Source: Rhizobium sp. Root483D2 (GTDB lineage Bacteria; Pseudomonadota; Alphaproteobacteria; Rhizobiales; Rhizobiaceae). Taken from it: 64,000 bases of DNA. The notes below the pieces were generated by a model. The model made no database searches and was not told where the DNA came from. It worked only from the letters and a program-made list of their open reading frames with translations. Position numbers and translations under genes: made by a program. The stretch is from positions 483,348-547,347 of the forward strand of contig NZ_LMFB01000019.1 of assembly GCF_001426685.1 (NCBI RefSeq), given 5' to 3'. How positions within the stretch are numbered: position 1 is the first letter of the stretch; the number at the start of each line of letters is the position of its first letter. Of this stretch, positions 9,425 through 18,807 are shown in pieces.

Positions 9425-9595
9425 CGAGCCGATTTTCCATCATCCTAACGAAAGTGCGATTGCGCTTCCGTTCGTGCAAAAGGCAAAACGCCCGGCGGGG
9501 CGAGATATCCGGATGCCAGTGATAAAGGCATCGCAGCCAATTTTCCAGCCTTTATTCGCGGCGGACGGCATTGGCGATGTAGGAAACGCATTGCT

Positions 9596-9633
9596 TATAA
9601 AACGAAAAACGGCCGCGCTCAGTTGCGCGGCCG
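9596..9633 (-). terminator. Rho-independent terminator of etfBA
   Basis: Read on the minus strand, a perfect 9-bp GC stem (CGGCCGCGC/GCGCGGCCG, six-base loop) is followed directly by TTTTTCGTTTTAT. It begins about 20 bp after the etfA stop codon and separates etfBA from the hydroxybutyryl-CoA dehydrogenase gene. Confidence 0.9.
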
Positions 9634-9654
9634 CCGATATCGACGTCAAAAAGC

Positions 9655-10584
9655 TCAGAGGGCTTTTTCAAGCTCCGGCAGGATGGTGAAGAGGTCGCCG
9701 ACGAGGCCGTAATCCGCCACCTGGAAGATCGGGGCTTCCTCGTCCTTGTTGATGGCGACGATGACTTTACTGTCCTTCATGCCGGCCAGATGCTGGATCG
9801 CGCCGGAGATGCCGACCGCGATATAGAGCTGGGGGGCGACGACCTTGCCGGTCTGGCCAACCTGCCAGTCGTTGGGGGCATAACCTGCATCAACAGCAGC
9901 GCGCGATGCGCCGACGGCGGCACCCAGCTTGTCGGCCACCGGCAGAATGACTTCCTGGAACTTGTCCGAGGAGCCGAGTGCGCGGCCGCCGGAAATGATG
10001 ATCTTGGCAGACGTCAGTTCCGGACGGTCCGACGAGGATAGCGCGTCCTTGACGAAGGTCGAGAGGCCGGGGTTTTCGGCAGCCGAAATGGTTTCGACCG
10101 GGGCCGAACCGCCGTCCGCAGCCGATGCAAAGGAGGCGGTGCGCACGGTGATCACCTTTTTCGCCTCGCCCGACTGCACCGTCTGAATGGCATTGCCGGC
10201 GTAGATAGGCCGCTTGAACGTGTCGGCCGAGACGACCTCGGTGATCTCGGAGATCTGCACAATATCCAGCAGAGCTGCAACGCGCGGCAAAACGTTCTTG
10301 CCGGTCGAGGTGGCCGCCGACAGGATGGTGTCGTAGGACCCGGCGAGCGAGACGATCAGGGCTGCGAGCGGTTCTGCCAGGTTGTTGGCAAGGTCGTCGC
10401 TGTCGGCCAGCAGAACCTTGGAAACGCCGGTGAGTTTTGCAGCGGCATCGGCTGCAGCCTGTGCACCCTTGCCTGCGACGAGAACATGCACGTCGCCGCC
10501 GATCTGGCTTGCAGCCGTCAGCGCCTTGGCAGTCTGGTCAGACAGGGTTACGTTGTCGTGGTCAGCCAGAAGAAGAATGGCCAT
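9655..10584 (-). CDS. etfA: Electron transfer flavoprotein alpha subunit
   Basis: FAD-binding large subunit of ETF, which takes electrons from acyl-CoA and other dehydrogenases and passes them to ETF:ubiquinone oxidoreductase. The 309-residue product has the C-terminal ETF-alpha signature around [16 protein letters not shown] followed by [14 protein letters not shown], which cradles FAD. It is 27 bp downstream of etfB, forming the normal etfBA operon, and is closed by the terminator at 9596-9633. Confidence 0.95.
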   Translation of the reverse strand: MAILLLADHDNVTLSDQTAKALTAASQIGGDVHVLVAGKGAQAAADAAAKLTGVSKVLLADSDDLANNLAEPLAALIVSLAGSYDTILSAATSTGKNVLPRVAALLDIVQISEITEVVSADTFKRPIYAGNAIQTVQSGEAKKVITVRTASFASAADGGSAPVETISAAENPGLSTFVKDALSSSDRPELTSAKIIISGGRALGSSDKFQEVILPVADKLGAAVGASRAAVDAGYAPNDWQVGQTGKVVAPQLYIAVGISGAIQHLAGMKDSKVIVAINKDEEAPIFQVADYGLVGDLFTILPELEKAL

Positions 10585-10611
10585 GGTGTTAGTCTCCTTA
10601 TTCTGGGGCTT

Positions 10612-11361
10612 TTAGAGGACGCCGGCTTCGTTTTTGAGCTTGTCGACCAGTTCGGCAACGGTCTTGACCTTGATGCCGGCCTTGCGGCCCGAGGGCTCCT
10701 CGGTCTTCAGGACCTTCAGGCGCGGGCTGGTCTCGACGCCGAAATCGGCCGGGCTCTTCTTGTCGAGCGGCTTCTTCTTGGCCTTCATGATGTTGGGCAG
10801 CGAGGCATAACGCGGCTCGTTCAAACGCAGGTCGGTGGTCACCACCGCCGGCAGCTTGATCTCGATCGTCTGCAATCCGCCATCGACTTCACGCGTCACG
10901 GCAGCCTTGCCGTCGCCAAGCTCGATCTTGGAGGCAAACGTGCCCTGCGCCCAGCCGAGCAGCGCCGACAGCATCTGGCCGGTCTGGTTCGAATCGTCAT
11001 CGATCGCCTGCTTGCCGACGATGATCAGGCCGGGCTGTTCGGCTTCCGCCACGCCCTTGATGATCTTGGCAACGGCCAGCGGTTCGACCGCATCGTCGGT
11101 CTCGACCAGGATCGCCCGGTCGGCGCCCATGGCCAAAGCCGTGCGGAGCGTCTCTTCGGCTTTCGCCGGGCCAACGGAAACGACGACCACTTCCTCGACC
11201 TTGCCGGCTTCCTTCAGGCGAAGCGCCTCCTCGACCGAAATCTCGTCGAACGGGTTCATCGACATCTTCACATTGGCAAGCTCGACACCCGATCCATCCG
11301 GCTTCACCCGGATCTTCACGTTGTAATCGACGACACGCTTGACGGTGACCAGAACTTTCAT
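10612..11361 (-). CDS. etfB: Electron transfer flavoprotein beta subunit
   Basis: AMP-binding small subunit of the ETF heterodimer. The 249-residue protein starts [18 protein letters not shown] and has the ETF-beta signature region [27 protein letters not shown] (described by its key residues VxTxDLRLNxPR), plus ADRAILVE and a [13 protein letters not shown] segment. It is the first gene of the etfBA operon; the 287 bp to the right (11362-11648) should hold the promoter, where I see no clear consensus. Confidence 0.95.
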   Translation of the reverse strand: MKVLVTVKRVVDYNVKIRVKPDGSGVELANVKMSMNPFDEISVEEALRLKEAGKVEEVVVVSVGPAKAEETLRTALAMGADRAILVETDDAVEPLAVAKIIKGVAEAEQPGLIIVGKQAIDDDSNQTGQMLSALLGWAQGTFASKIELGDGKAAVTREVDGGLQTIEIKLPAVVTTDLRLNEPRYASLPNIMKAKKKPLDKKSPADFGVETSPRLKVLKTEEPSGRKAGIKVKTVAELVDKLKNEAGVL

Positions 11362-11648
11362 GATGTCCTTCCTTACGAAACGTTTGCGAGAAAATGCGCT
11401 TTAACGCAGCGGCCTGATTGTCGGTTGGCGACATCGATACGCGTTTTTTCTCCAATTACAATCTTTGCCCATAGCTCGCTCGCAAGATTGCCACGGGAAA
11501 AATACTGACGTTTACGTGCGCGTCAATCATAAACTCGAAGAAAGCGGTCTTCTTCTGGGAGGCCGGAGTACCCTGTGCGTGTCCCAAGTCCATTAACGCC
11601 CTGTTTTCAATTGGCTATCCCGGACCACCAGCATTTGCCGGGAAGACT

Positions 11649-12443
11649 TCAGCTTGGCCGGCCCCATTGTGTGGGCTTTCTCACCGGCTCGGAGGAAGCC
11701 GGCGGCACGGCGACCGGGGCTGCTTCAACATGCCGCACGGCGCGGGGTGTCACGATCGTCCGGTCGAACAGGGGCACGTCGCGGCGTCGCAAAATGACCA
11801 CCAGGATCAGCCCGGCAATGATGCCGCCGACATGTGCGCCCCAGGAAACGTCGCCTTCCGGGTCGATCAGAACCATGAAAAACTGCTGGCCGATCCAGAA
11901 GGCCAGCGGAATGAAGGCGGGCAGGGGCAGCGGGATGCGAAACAGCACCAGCACCCAGACGCGCACCTTCGGATGCAACAGGAAATAGGCGGCGACGACA
12001 CCGGAAATGGCCCCGGATGCGCCGATCAGCGGCGCCTGCGATTGCGTGTTGATCAGTCCATGCATCAGCGCCCCGGCGGCCGCGCAGAGGAGATAGAAGA
12101 GGAGGAAGCGGAAATGCCCCAGCGCATCCTCGACATTGTCACCGAACACCCAAAGGAACAGCATGTTGCCGGCCAGATGCCAGAAATCGCCATGCAGGAA
12201 GGAATAGGTCAGATAGGTGGCATCATCGGGTACGAGCACCAGGTTCGGCGCCAGATGCGCATTGTCGAAGGCGATTGCCGGGATGTAGCCCAGGCCCATC
12301 GTCGCGGCATTGGTGACCTGCTCGGGCGCCAGCAACGGCCCGGTCAGCAACCAGATGATGGTGTTGATGACGATCACGCCGATCGTGACGTATTGGACCT
12401 TGATATGCTTGAGAGAATTCGCGTCGTGCAGCGGTATGAACAT
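11649..12443 (-). CDS. Rhomboid-family intramembrane serine protease
   Basis: A 264-residue polytopic protein with about six membrane helices. It carries the rhomboid catalytic dyad Ser144 in GASGAISG and His204 in WGAHVGG, and the oxyanion-hole Asn93 in LAGNMLFLWVFG. Rhomboids cleave membrane proteins within the bilayer; the substrate here is unknown. The C-terminal tail after the last helix is Arg/Pro-rich and cytosolic-looking. The start at ATG 12443 fits the usual N-terminus (MFIPLHD). It lies downstream of the adenosyltransferase gene on the same strand (55-bp gap). Confidence 0.9.
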   Translation of the reverse strand: MFIPLHDANSLKHIKVQYVTIGVIVINTIIWLLTGPLLAPEQVTNAATMGLGYIPAIAFDNAHLAPNLVLVPDDATYLTYSFLHGDFWHLAGNMLFLWVFGDNVEDALGHFRFLLFYLLCAAAGALMHGLINTQSQAPLIGASGAISGVVAAYFLLHPKVRVWVLVLFRIPLPLPAFIPLAFWIGQQFFMVLIDPEGDVSWGAHVGGIIAGLILVVILRRRDVPLFDRTIVTPRAVRHVEAAPVAVPPASSEPVRKPTQWGRPS

Positions 12444-12498
12444 AGGCGCGTTGGTTCCTCGAAGCGGTGATCGGCGTCAAGCTTGTCTGTTTTTGAGC

Positions 12499-13077
12499 TT
12501 ACCTGTTTTTCCCCGGAACCCAAAGCACGTCCGACTTGCCTTTGCCGTTGGTCCAGCGGGCGGCAACGAAGAGGAAATCGGACAGCCGGTTGACATAGGC
12601 GAGCGCTTCGCCGCTGACGATCTCGCCGTCGATGCGGGCAAGGTCCACCATCAGCCGTTCGGCGCGGCGCGCTACCGTGCGGGCCATGTGCAATGTGGCG
12701 GCAGCACCGCTGCCACCGGGCAGGACGAAGGAGCGCAACGGATCGAGGTCGCCGTTCAGTTCGTCAATTTCGGCTTCCAGCCGCGTCACCTGCGCTGCGA
12801 TGATCCGCAGCGGCTCGTAGGCCAGCGTTTCGCCGGTATCGGGCGTCGAAAGGTCGGCGCCAAGGTCGAACAGGTCGTTTTGAATGCGCATCAGCATCGC
12901 ATCGAGCCCGGCCAATTCCTGCGTATGCTGGCGTGCCAGCCCGATGAAGGAGTTGGTCTCGTCGATCGTGCCATAGGCCTCGACGCGCAGGTCGCTTTTC
13001 AGGCGGCGTGGGCCGGTGGCAAGCCCCGTGGTGCCGTCATCGCCGGTCTTTGTGTAGATCTTGTTGAGCTTCACCAT
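12499..13077 (-). CDS. Cob(I)yrinic acid a,c-diamide adenosyltransferase, PduO type
   Basis: Transfers the adenosyl group of ATP to cob(I)alamin or cob(I)yrinate diamide, making coenzyme B12. The 192-residue product has the PduO N-terminal ATP-binding motif YTKTGDDGTTGL at 8-19, the conserved R-x-x-AYGTIDE at about 31-38 and a C-terminal ARRAERL...LAYVNRLSDFLF segment. It overlaps no neighbour but lies 3 bp upstream of nothing else: the small membrane protein gene sits immediately before it (gap 3 bp), so the two are co-transcribed. Confidence 0.92.
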   Translation of the reverse strand: MVKLNKIYTKTGDDGTTGLATGPRRLKSDLRVEAYGTIDETNSFIGLARQHTQELAGLDAMLMRIQNDLFDLGADLSTPDTGETLAYEPLRIIAAQVTRLEAEIDELNGDLDPLRSFVLPGGSGAAATLHMARTVARRAERLMVDLARIDGEIVSGEALAYVNRLSDFLFVAARWTNGKGKSDVLWVPGKNR

Positions 13078-13080
13078 CGA

Positions 13081-13278
13081 TCAGCGGCCGCCGCCGGTGA
13101 TCCACAGGGTCAGCATGATCAGGACGATCGCCACCGCCTGCAGGAATACGCGCGCCTGCATCAGCTTGTTGGACGTGTTGCCGTCGCCGCCTTTTGCCAT
13201 ATGGAGCAGACCGCGGATCAGGACGATGGCGACAAGGCCCATGACGAGCAGTGTCAGACCGGTGAGAAAACTATGCAT
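13081..13278 (-). CDS. Small twin-helix membrane protein (HIG1-like)
   Basis: A 65-residue protein with two membrane helices, about residues 5-24 and 45-60, joined by a polar loop (AKGGDGNTSNKLMQARV). This matches the small twin-transmembrane proteins of alphaproteobacteria related to the HIG1 domain, which in mitochondria and some bacteria accompanies cytochrome oxidase. It ends 3 bp before the adenosyltransferase start on the same strand. The link to respiratory complexes is family knowledge only. Confidence 0.8.
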   Translation of the reverse strand: MHSFLTGLTLLVMGLVAIVLIRGLLHMAKGGDGNTSNKLMQARVFLQAVAIVLIMLTLWITGGGR

Positions 13279-13301
13279 GTGACTAACCCTTGCCTTTCAG
13301 C

Positions 13302-14135
13302 TCAGCCGAAGCGGCCCATCAAACGATAGAACAGCCCGGCCGGCAGCAGTTTCTTCAAAAGCGCACCCTGCTTGGCCGGCTGCGTCACGATGTAATGCGG
13401 CTTCGGCTTCTTCGCGGTCAATGCGCGTTTCAGCGCAGTATACACCGCATCGGGCTCAAGCTTGCCCTTTGCCGCTCCGCTTTCCCCCTTGAGCCGCCGC
13501 ATCTGCCGTTCATACTCCACGGCATGGACAGACCCCCTGAGGTCGATGAACCGCTCGATATTGACGATCGCATTGGCGGTAAAGCGCGATGTGATCGGTC
13601 CGGGCTCGATCAGGCTCACTTCGATGCCGCTGCCTTCCAGTTCCATGCGCATGGTCAAGGTCAGGCCTTCCAGCGCAAATTTCGACGCATTATACGCCCC
13701 CCGCCACTTGAACGGGACAATGCCCAGAATGGACGAGCATTGCACGATGCGGCCGTGACCCTGTGCCCGCATCGCCGGGATGATCCGCCGGGTCAGGTCG
13801 TGCCAGCCGATGACGTTGGTTTCCAGCTGCAGCCGCAATGCTTCCACCGGCAGGTCCTCGACGGCACCCGCCTGGCCATAGGCGCCATTGTTGAACAGGG
13901 CATCCAGCCTGCCGCCGGTGCGGGCAAACACGTCGTCGACAAGTTTGGATATGGTGTCCGGTTTGGTATAATCCATCAGGAAGGCTTCGATGCCGTCATT
14001 TTCCAGTGCGGCAAGATCCTCCGCCTTGCGGACGGTGGCAAAGACCCGCCAGCCGTCCTTAAGGAGGGCGCGGGCGCACCAGGCACCAATGCCGGAGGAG
14101 CAGCCGGTGACGATTATCGAGGGACGGTCGATCAT
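13302..14135 (-). CDS. Short-chain dehydrogenase/reductase
   Basis: A 277-residue NAD(P)-dependent SDR with the cofactor motif TGCSSGIG at 10-17, NNGAYG, the catalytic Ser in SSILG and the YNASK catalytic Tyr/Lys pair. The C-terminus is longer than a minimal SDR and ends in a basic hydrophobic tail, as in the cytoplasmic SDRs called ketoreductase or retinol dehydrogenase-like. Substrate unknown. The frame is open to 14420, but ATG 14135 is preceded by AGGAAA at good spacing and gives the standard N-terminus. It lies 23 bp downstream of the twin-helix gene's far side, possibly a separate unit. Confidence 0.9.
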   Translation of the reverse strand: MIDRPSIIVTGCSSGIGAWCARALLKDGWRVFATVRKAEDLAALENDGIEAFLMDYTKPDTISKLVDDVFARTGGRLDALFNNGAYGQAGAVEDLPVEALRLQLETNVIGWHDLTRRIIPAMRAQGHGRIVQCSSILGIVPFKWRGAYNASKFALEGLTLTMRMELEGSGIEVSLIEPGPITSRFTANAIVNIERFIDLRGSVHAVEYERQMRRLKGESGAAKGKLEPDAVYTALKRALTAKKPKPHYIVTQPAKQGALLKKLLPAGLFYRLMGRFG

Positions 14136-14228
14136 AATGGGTCGTTTCCTGTAGAAATTGCCGACCGGTCTCCCATATTCATGAGCGGGTGACAATCCGG
14201 GGAGCATGATGAGACAGTTGGAGAGAGA

Positions 14229-15161
14229 ATGCCGGCCTTCGTACGCATAGCCTGGAAGGTCGTTTTCGATGCCGTCTGGCATTTCAGCGAAGACGACGGC
14301 TGGGCGATGGCGAGCCATGTGGCGCTCTCCACCCTTCTGGCGATCTTTCCCTTCCTGATCTTCGGCACGGCGCTCGGCAGCTTTCTCGGCGCCGACCAGT
14401 TTGCCACGACCGCGGTGCATTTCATTTTCGACACCTGGCCCGAATCGATCGCCAAGCCGATTTCCGATGAAGTCGTGCGGGTCTTGACCACGCCGCGCGG
14501 CGGACTTTTGACCGTGTCGGTTCTCGCCGCCGCCTATTTCGCCTCCAACGGCGTCGAGGCGCTGCGCGTCTCGCTCAACCGCGCCTACCGGGTGGCCGAA
14601 AGCCGGGCCTGGTACAAGACGCGTGTGGCGAGCCTTGCCTTCGTGCTGGCCGGCGTCCTGGTGCTTGCGATCGTCAGCCTGCTGCTGGTCGCCGTGCCGC
14701 TCGCCATCCGCTATGCCGGCACCTATCTACCCTGGTTTAACGGCCTGCTGTCGATGATCGACAGCTGGAGCCTTGCTGGCGTCTTCATCATGCTGACCAC
14801 CGGCCTCATCGTCAGCCATCTCTGGCTGCCGGACGGGCGGCGCAAGATCATGGACGTGCTGCCGGGCATCATCCTGACGCTGATCGCCTGGTCTGTCGGC
14901 GCCTATGTGTTTGCGTCCTACCTGTCCACGTTCGCCAATTACGTCTCGACCTATGCCGGTCTCGCCTCGATCATGATCGCGCTGGTGTTTCTCTATATCG
15001 TCGGCGTCATCTTCATTCTCGGCGCCGAGATCAACGCGGCGATCATGAAATACAAGGTCAAGCGCATGGTCATCCGCCATATCATGGGGCCGCGCGAAGA
15101 GGCGGTTAAGGCCGATCCGGAAGCCGCGCAGCCCGAGGTCCCCAGGGAAAACGTCCTATAG
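14229..15161 (+). CDS. YihY/UPF0761-family inner-membrane protein
   Basis: A 310-residue membrane protein with about six helices and the conserved YihY opening in the first helix region (DGWAMASHVALSTLLAIFPF). The family was once labelled ribonuclease BN because of an early misassignment; its true function is unknown. A polar C-terminal tail (from about residue 275) is rich in Glu and Pro. Start ATG 14229 has GGAGAGA just upstream. Its last six bases overlap the end of the convergent gluQ gene. Confidence 0.88.
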   Translation: MPAFVRIAWKVVFDAVWHFSEDDGWAMASHVALSTLLAIFPFLIFGTALGSFLGADQFATTAVHFIFDTWPESIAKPISDEVVRVLTTPRGGLLTVSVLAAAYFASNGVEALRVSLNRAYRVAESRAWYKTRVASLAFVLAGVLVLAIVSLLLVAVPLAIRYAGTYLPWFNGLLSMIDSWSLAGVFIMLTTGLIVSHLWLPDGRRKIMDVLPGIILTLIAWSVGAYVFASYLSTFANYVSTYAGLASIMIALVFLYIVGVIFILGAEINAAIMKYKVKRMVIRHIMGPREEAVKADPEAAQPEVPRENVL

Positions 15162-16046
15162 CAGCAGCATCTGTCTGATATCATCCGGCGTCTTGCCCGC
15201 CTCCCGGAACGCGGCGATGCCGGTGTCGCGATTGCTTTTCGATAGCTTGCGGCCGTCTGGACCAAGGATCAGCCGGTGATGATGATAGACCGGCTGGGGC
15301 AGATCGAGCAGGGTTTGCAGCAGCCGGTGCACCGATGTGGCATGGAACAGATCGCTGCCCCTGACCACATGGCTCACCCTTTGCAGCGCATCGTCCAGCG
15401 TCACCGCCAGATGATAGCTCGATGGCGCATCCGAGCGTGACAGCACGACATCGCCCCAGGCGGACGGATCGGCCGCAATCAAACCTGTTTCGTCCTTCGG
15501 GCCGCTGCCGCTTTCCTGCCATGTCAGCGGTTCTTGCAGCTGCGCCATCGCCTTGGCCATGTCCAGCCGCCAGGCATGCGGCTTGCCGCCGGCGAGCATG
15601 CGCTGGCGGGCAGCGTCTGACAGCCTGCGTTCCTCGCCGGGATAGAGCGGCGCGCCGTCGGGATCGCGTGGCCACGTCTTTCCCCTTGTCTCGAATTCAC
15701 CGACCGCCGTTTTGATCGCACCGCGCGTCAGGAAAGCCGGATAGACCAGATCGCGCGCGATCAGCTGGCCGAGCGACTGGCGGTAGAGATCGAGGTGCTC
15801 CGATTGCCGCCGCACCGGCTGTTCCCAGTCAAGTCCCATCCATTTGAGATCGGCGATGATCCCGGCTTCGAATTCCGGCGTAGAGCGGGCAATATCGATA
15901 TCCTCGATCCGCAGGAGGAAGCGTCCGTGCTCCCTTTTCGCCATGTCATGGTTGAGAATGGCCGAGAGCGCATGGCCGAGATGCAGCTGGCCGTTCGGGC
16001 TTGGTGCAAAGCGGAAGACCGGTTGTTTTGAGGCTGGTTTGTTCAT
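15156..16046 (-). CDS. gluQ: Glutamyl-Q tRNA(Asp) synthetase
   Basis: Truncated paralogue of glutamyl-tRNA synthetase that attaches glutamate to queuosine in the anticodon of tRNA-Asp. The 296-residue product has the class I motifs HLGH at 22-25 (in FRFAPSPNGQLHLGH) and KLSKSN near the C-terminus, and lacks an anticodon-binding domain, as expected. The Cys zinc ligands found in some family members are not evident. ATG 16046 was chosen because the preceding in-frame codons (MAGCALPC) are unlike the family. It is convergent with YihY and divergent from the AlkA-like gene. Confidence 0.9.
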   Translation of the reverse strand: MNKPASKQPVFRFAPSPNGQLHLGHALSAILNHDMAKREHGRFLLRIEDIDIARSTPEFEAGIIADLKWMGLDWEQPVRRQSEHLDLYRQSLGQLIARDLVYPAFLTRGAIKTAVGEFETRGKTWPRDPDGAPLYPGEERRLSDAARQRMLAGGKPHAWRLDMAKAMAQLQEPLTWQESGSGPKDETGLIAADPSAWGDVVLSRSDAPSSYHLAVTLDDALQRVSHVVRGSDLFHATSVHRLLQTLLDLPQPVYHHHRLILGPDGRKLSKSNRDTGIAAFREAGKTPDDIRQMLLL

Positions 16047-16132
16047 ATTTACGTCTTGGCACGGAAGCGCGCATCCGGCCACGGGTTTTGTCCGTCGGCA
16101 AGCATAGGCGGATGGCGGGTGGAGGAATGGAC

Positions 16133-16780
16133 ATGCGGATCATCCGCACGCATGAGGATATCACCGCAGGGCTGAGCGGTCTGGTGATGCTCGATGCGCG
16201 GCTGGAGCATGTCGTGTCGAAGGCTGGCCCCGTTCCCCTGCGCCGCACCGATCCCGGCTATCGCGGCATCGCCAATATCATCGTTTCGCAAATGGTGTCG
16301 AAAGCCAGTGCTGCTGCAATCTGGAACCGCATGGAGATGGCGGTGGGTCTGATCGACGCCCGCAGCGTGACCGCCATGTCCGACGAGGATTGCCGTATGG
16401 TCGGCCTGTCGCGCGCCAAGGCCGATACGCTTCGGCGGGTGGCGCGCGCCGTTCTGGACGGCGAGCTAGACCTGGAGGCAATCTGTTCGATCGAGGGCAG
16501 CGCCGCGATCCGCGAGATGACCGCCATCAAGGGCGTCGGCCGCTGGACCGCTGAAGTCTATCTTCTGTTTTGCGCCGGTCATCCCGATGTGTTTCCGGTC
16601 GGCGATATCGCGCTGCAAAACGCGGTCGGGCATGCGCTGATGCTGGAGACGCGCCCGTCTGTGCGTGAACTTGATTCGCTGACGGCGCTCTGGGCGCCCT
16701 GGCGCAGCGTCGCGGCGCGGTTGTTCTGGGCCTATTATGCCACGCAAATGCGCCGGGACGGCACTCCGGCGCCTCTTTGA
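16133..16780 (+). CDS. AlkA-like DNA-3-methyladenine glycosylase
   Basis: Base-excision repair glycosylase of the HhH-GPD superfamily, removing alkylated purines. The product (about 215 residues) has the helix-hairpin-helix AIKGVGRWTAEVYLLFC followed by the catalytic Asp in PVGDIALQ, and an upstream helix pair typical of the AlkA C-terminal domains. The N-terminal beta domain of E. coli AlkA is absent, as in the shorter bacterial family. GGAGG at 16121-16125 suits ATG 16133; ATG 16127 is two codons upstream and possible. Divergent from gluQ. Confidence 0.9.
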   Translation: MRIIRTHEDITAGLSGLVMLDARLEHVVSKAGPVPLRRTDPGYRGIANIIVSQMVSKASAAAIWNRMEMAVGLIDARSVTAMSDEDCRMVGLSRAKADTLRRVARAVLDGELDLEAICSIEGSAAIREMTAIKGVGRWTAEVYLLFCAGHPDVFPVGDIALQNAVGHALMLETRPSVRELDSLTALWAPWRSVAARLFWAYYATQMRRDGTPAPL

Positions 16781-16888
16781 GACAAAAAGCGAATCTTTTG
16801 TTTCCTTTTTCCTTTTGGCTTCACAATCCTGACGCAACGGGCCTAATATAGAAGGTGCAGGTGCCGAATCGAGCAGGAGTATACTGGC

Positions 16889-17446
16889 TTGACGATTGCA
16901 GTCTCACCACACGGCCTTCCAGCGCTCGTGCTGAACGCTGACTATAGGCCGCTGAGTTATTACCCCTTGTCGCTCTGGTCCTGGCAGGACGCGATCAAGG
17001 CCGTTTTCCTAGACCGTGTGCATATCCTGGCCGAATACGATCATCAGGTCTCTTCCCCCAGCTTTTCCATGCGCCTGCCCAGTGTCGTCTGCCTGAAAAG
17101 CTACGTGCAGCCGTCGCGCCATCCGGCCTTCACGCGGTTCAACGTGTTCCTGCGTGACCGCTTCGAATGCCAGTATTGCGGCTCGCCGGACGATCTGACC
17201 TTCGACCATGTGATCCCGCGCTGCTGCGGCGGCCAGACCACCTGGGAAAATGTCGTCGCCGCCTGCTCGCCGTGCAATCTGCGCAAGGGCGGCAAGATGC
17301 CACGCCAGGCGGGCATGTTCCCGCACCAGAAACCGTTCCACCCGACGGTGCAGGACCTGCACAATAACGGCCGGCTGTTCCCGCCCAACCATCTGCATGA
17401 CAGCTGGATGGACTATCTCTACTGGGATGTCGAACTGCAGCCTTGA
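16889..17446 (+). CDS. HNH endonuclease-like protein
   Basis: A 185-residue protein with a zinc-binding HNH fold: CxxC pairs at Cys94/Cys97 and Cys126/Cys129 flank the metal-dependent nuclease motif with FDHVIPR (His107), Asn121 and Asn130. The N-terminal ~85 residues (VLNADYRPLSYYPLSLWSWQDA) are a conserved extension seen in this chromosomal alphaproteobacterial family, whose role is unknown. TTG 16889 is the start, with AGGAG nine bases upstream. No methylase or toxin partner is adjacent, so a restriction role is unlikely; it is not in a mobile context. Confidence 0.88.
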   Translation: MTIAVSPHGLPALVLNADYRPLSYYPLSLWSWQDAIKAVFLDRVHILAEYDHQVSSPSFSMRLPSVVCLKSYVQPSRHPAFTRFNVFLRDRFECQYCGSPDDLTFDHVIPRCCGGQTTWENVVAACSPCNLRKGGKMPRQAGMFPHQKPFHPTVQDLHNNGRLFPPNHLHDSWMDYLYWDVELQP

Positions 17447-17474
17447 TCGAGCGGGCTGGATATCTGTAACGGCT

Positions 17475-17494
17475 GCGGCTGCGCTTGCAGCCGC
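17475..17494. other. Hairpin between convergent HNH and dsbB genes
   Basis: Perfect 8-bp stem GCGGCTGC/GCAGCCGC with loop GCTT, placed between the two convergent stop codons. No T-tract follows on either strand, so if it is a terminator it is a non-canonical one acting in both directions. Confidence 0.4.
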
Positions 17495-17502
17495 GTCAAG
17501 GC

Positions 17503-18024
17503 TTACGCCTTGGCGGCGCCGCGCAGGGCAATGGCCGCCAGGATCAGGCTGGCAATGACATTCCATCCGGCAAAGGACAGACCGAGCACGCGCAGGGCTG
17601 CATCCGTGCAAGACGGGCCGTGTTTGCTGTCGAGATCGCCGAGCAGGTCGCCGACATTGCCGGACACGCCTGAGGCCGATGTTGCGCAGGTGGCAGGCCC
17701 TTCCCAGAAATGCCATTCGACACCGGCGTGATAGACGCCGGTTCCGGCCCCCACCAGCATCAGGATGCCGATGACCACCAGCAGCGCGCGGGTCGTCCAG
17801 ACCGGAAGACGCAGGAAGGACGTCGCAATCGCGACGAGGCCGATCGGAATGCCCCAGTAATAGGGCGTGCGCTGCAAGAGGCAGAGCGCGCAGGGGATGT
17901 AGCCGCCGATATGCTCGAACGCGAGCGCGCCGCCGACGGTGCCGGTCATGCCGAGCGTGGCAAGGACAGACGGCAGAAGGCCGCGGGGGGACTGGGTCTG
18001 GCTGTCGCTCACGGCGGGCTCCAT
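17503..18024 (-). CDS. dsbB: Disulfide bond formation protein B
   Basis: Inner-membrane quinone-dependent oxidase that reoxidises periplasmic DsbA-type thiol oxidases. The product (173 residues from ATG 18024) has four membrane helices, the first periplasmic Cys pair in PCALCLLQR and a second pair further on (ATCATS and PSCTDA), as in DsbB. The frame can be opened at TTG 18051 or GTG 18012 (GGAG six bases before it), so the start is uncertain. The upstream YqaA-like gene ends about 20 bases after this start, so the two coding regions nearly abut or overlap and are co-transcribed. Confidence 0.88.
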   Translation of the reverse strand: MEPAVSDSQTQSPRGLLPSVLATLGMTGTVGGALAFEHIGGYIPCALCLLQRTPYYWGIPIGLVAIATSFLRLPVWTTRALLVVIGILMLVGAGTGVYHAGVEWHFWEGPATCATSASGVSGNVGDLLGDLDSKHGPSCTDAALRVLGLSFAGWNVIASLILAAIALRGAAKA

Positions 18025-18043
18025 CGGAATGTCAGGCAAAATC

Positions 18044-18631
18044 TCAGGCAAGGAAACGGTAGGCGGCGAACATGGCGATCAGCACACCGGCGCAAGCCGC
18101 TGCCAGAAGACCGAGACGCTTTTCGATGAAATGGCGGATTTCTTCGCCATAGCGCTGCAAAAGCCAGGCGAGAAGGAAGAAGCGGGCGCCGCGGGCAATG
18201 ACTGCCGAGACGATGAACAGCCCCAGACTGATATTGGCAGCACCCGACAGGATGGTCACAACCTTGATCGGCGGCAGATGCGCAAGGCCTGATGTGACCA
18301 GCAGCAGCACCAGCGTCTCATAGCCGACCGATGCTTTCATCGCCTCGAAGGCTTCGAGCTTGCCATAGAAATGCAGGATCGGCTTTGCCAGGGCCTCAAA
18401 GGCGTAATGACCGATATACCAGCCGGCAATGCCGCCGAGAACGGACGCGATCGTTGCCACCAGCGCATAGCGGTAGGCACGCTCGGGCTTGGCCAGCGCC
18501 ATCGGCAGGAAGAGAACATCGGCCGGAACCAGGAAGACGGAACTTTCGACAAATGCGATGACCGCGAGCCACGCTTCGGCGGATTTCCGGGCGGCAAGCG
18601 ACATGGTCCAGTCGTAAAGGCGTCGAAGCAT
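18044..18631 (-). CDS. YqaA/DedA-related membrane protein
   Basis: A 195-residue inner-membrane protein with a family-typical opening (MLRRLYDWTMSLAARKSAEAW), the conserved ESSVFLVPADVLFLPMALAKPERA stretch (key residues FxESSxFxxPxDxLxxPMxLxxP) and four or five helices. YqaA proteins are relatives of the DedA/SNARE-associated family, thought to act in lipid flipping or membrane homeostasis. The open frame runs back to 18742, but ATG 18631 fits the family. It is the first gene of a probable two-gene unit with dsbB. Confidence 0.88.
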   Translation of the reverse strand: MLRRLYDWTMSLAARKSAEAWLAVIAFVESSVFLVPADVLFLPMALAKPERAYRYALVATIASVLGGIAGWYIGHYAFEALAKPILHFYGKLEAFEAMKASVGYETLVLLLVTSGLAHLPPIKVVTILSGAANISLGLFIVSAVIARGARFFLLAWLLQRYGEEIRHFIEKRLGLLAAACAGVLIAMFAAYRFLA

Positions 18632-18807
18632 CAAGGATTTCCAGTTTCGGTTCCCGCCTTTTAGGCAGGATTGGCCATGCTGTAAATGATTTGCTACAGC
18701 GCGAATTGCACAGTTTTGTGATTCCCGGCCCCCGATCTTCAAAATCCCGGTTGACCGTTCCGAAACGGTTCGTGTAAACGCTTTTTGCTACCCCGAAAGG
18801 TATCCGT

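Noticed and set aside
16781..16888. Possible promoter TTCACA/TAATAT before the HNH gene and a weak A/T hairpin after the glycosylase gene
   Set aside because: Spacing of 18 and weak match make the promoter call unsafe; the hairpin is only six A/T pairs.
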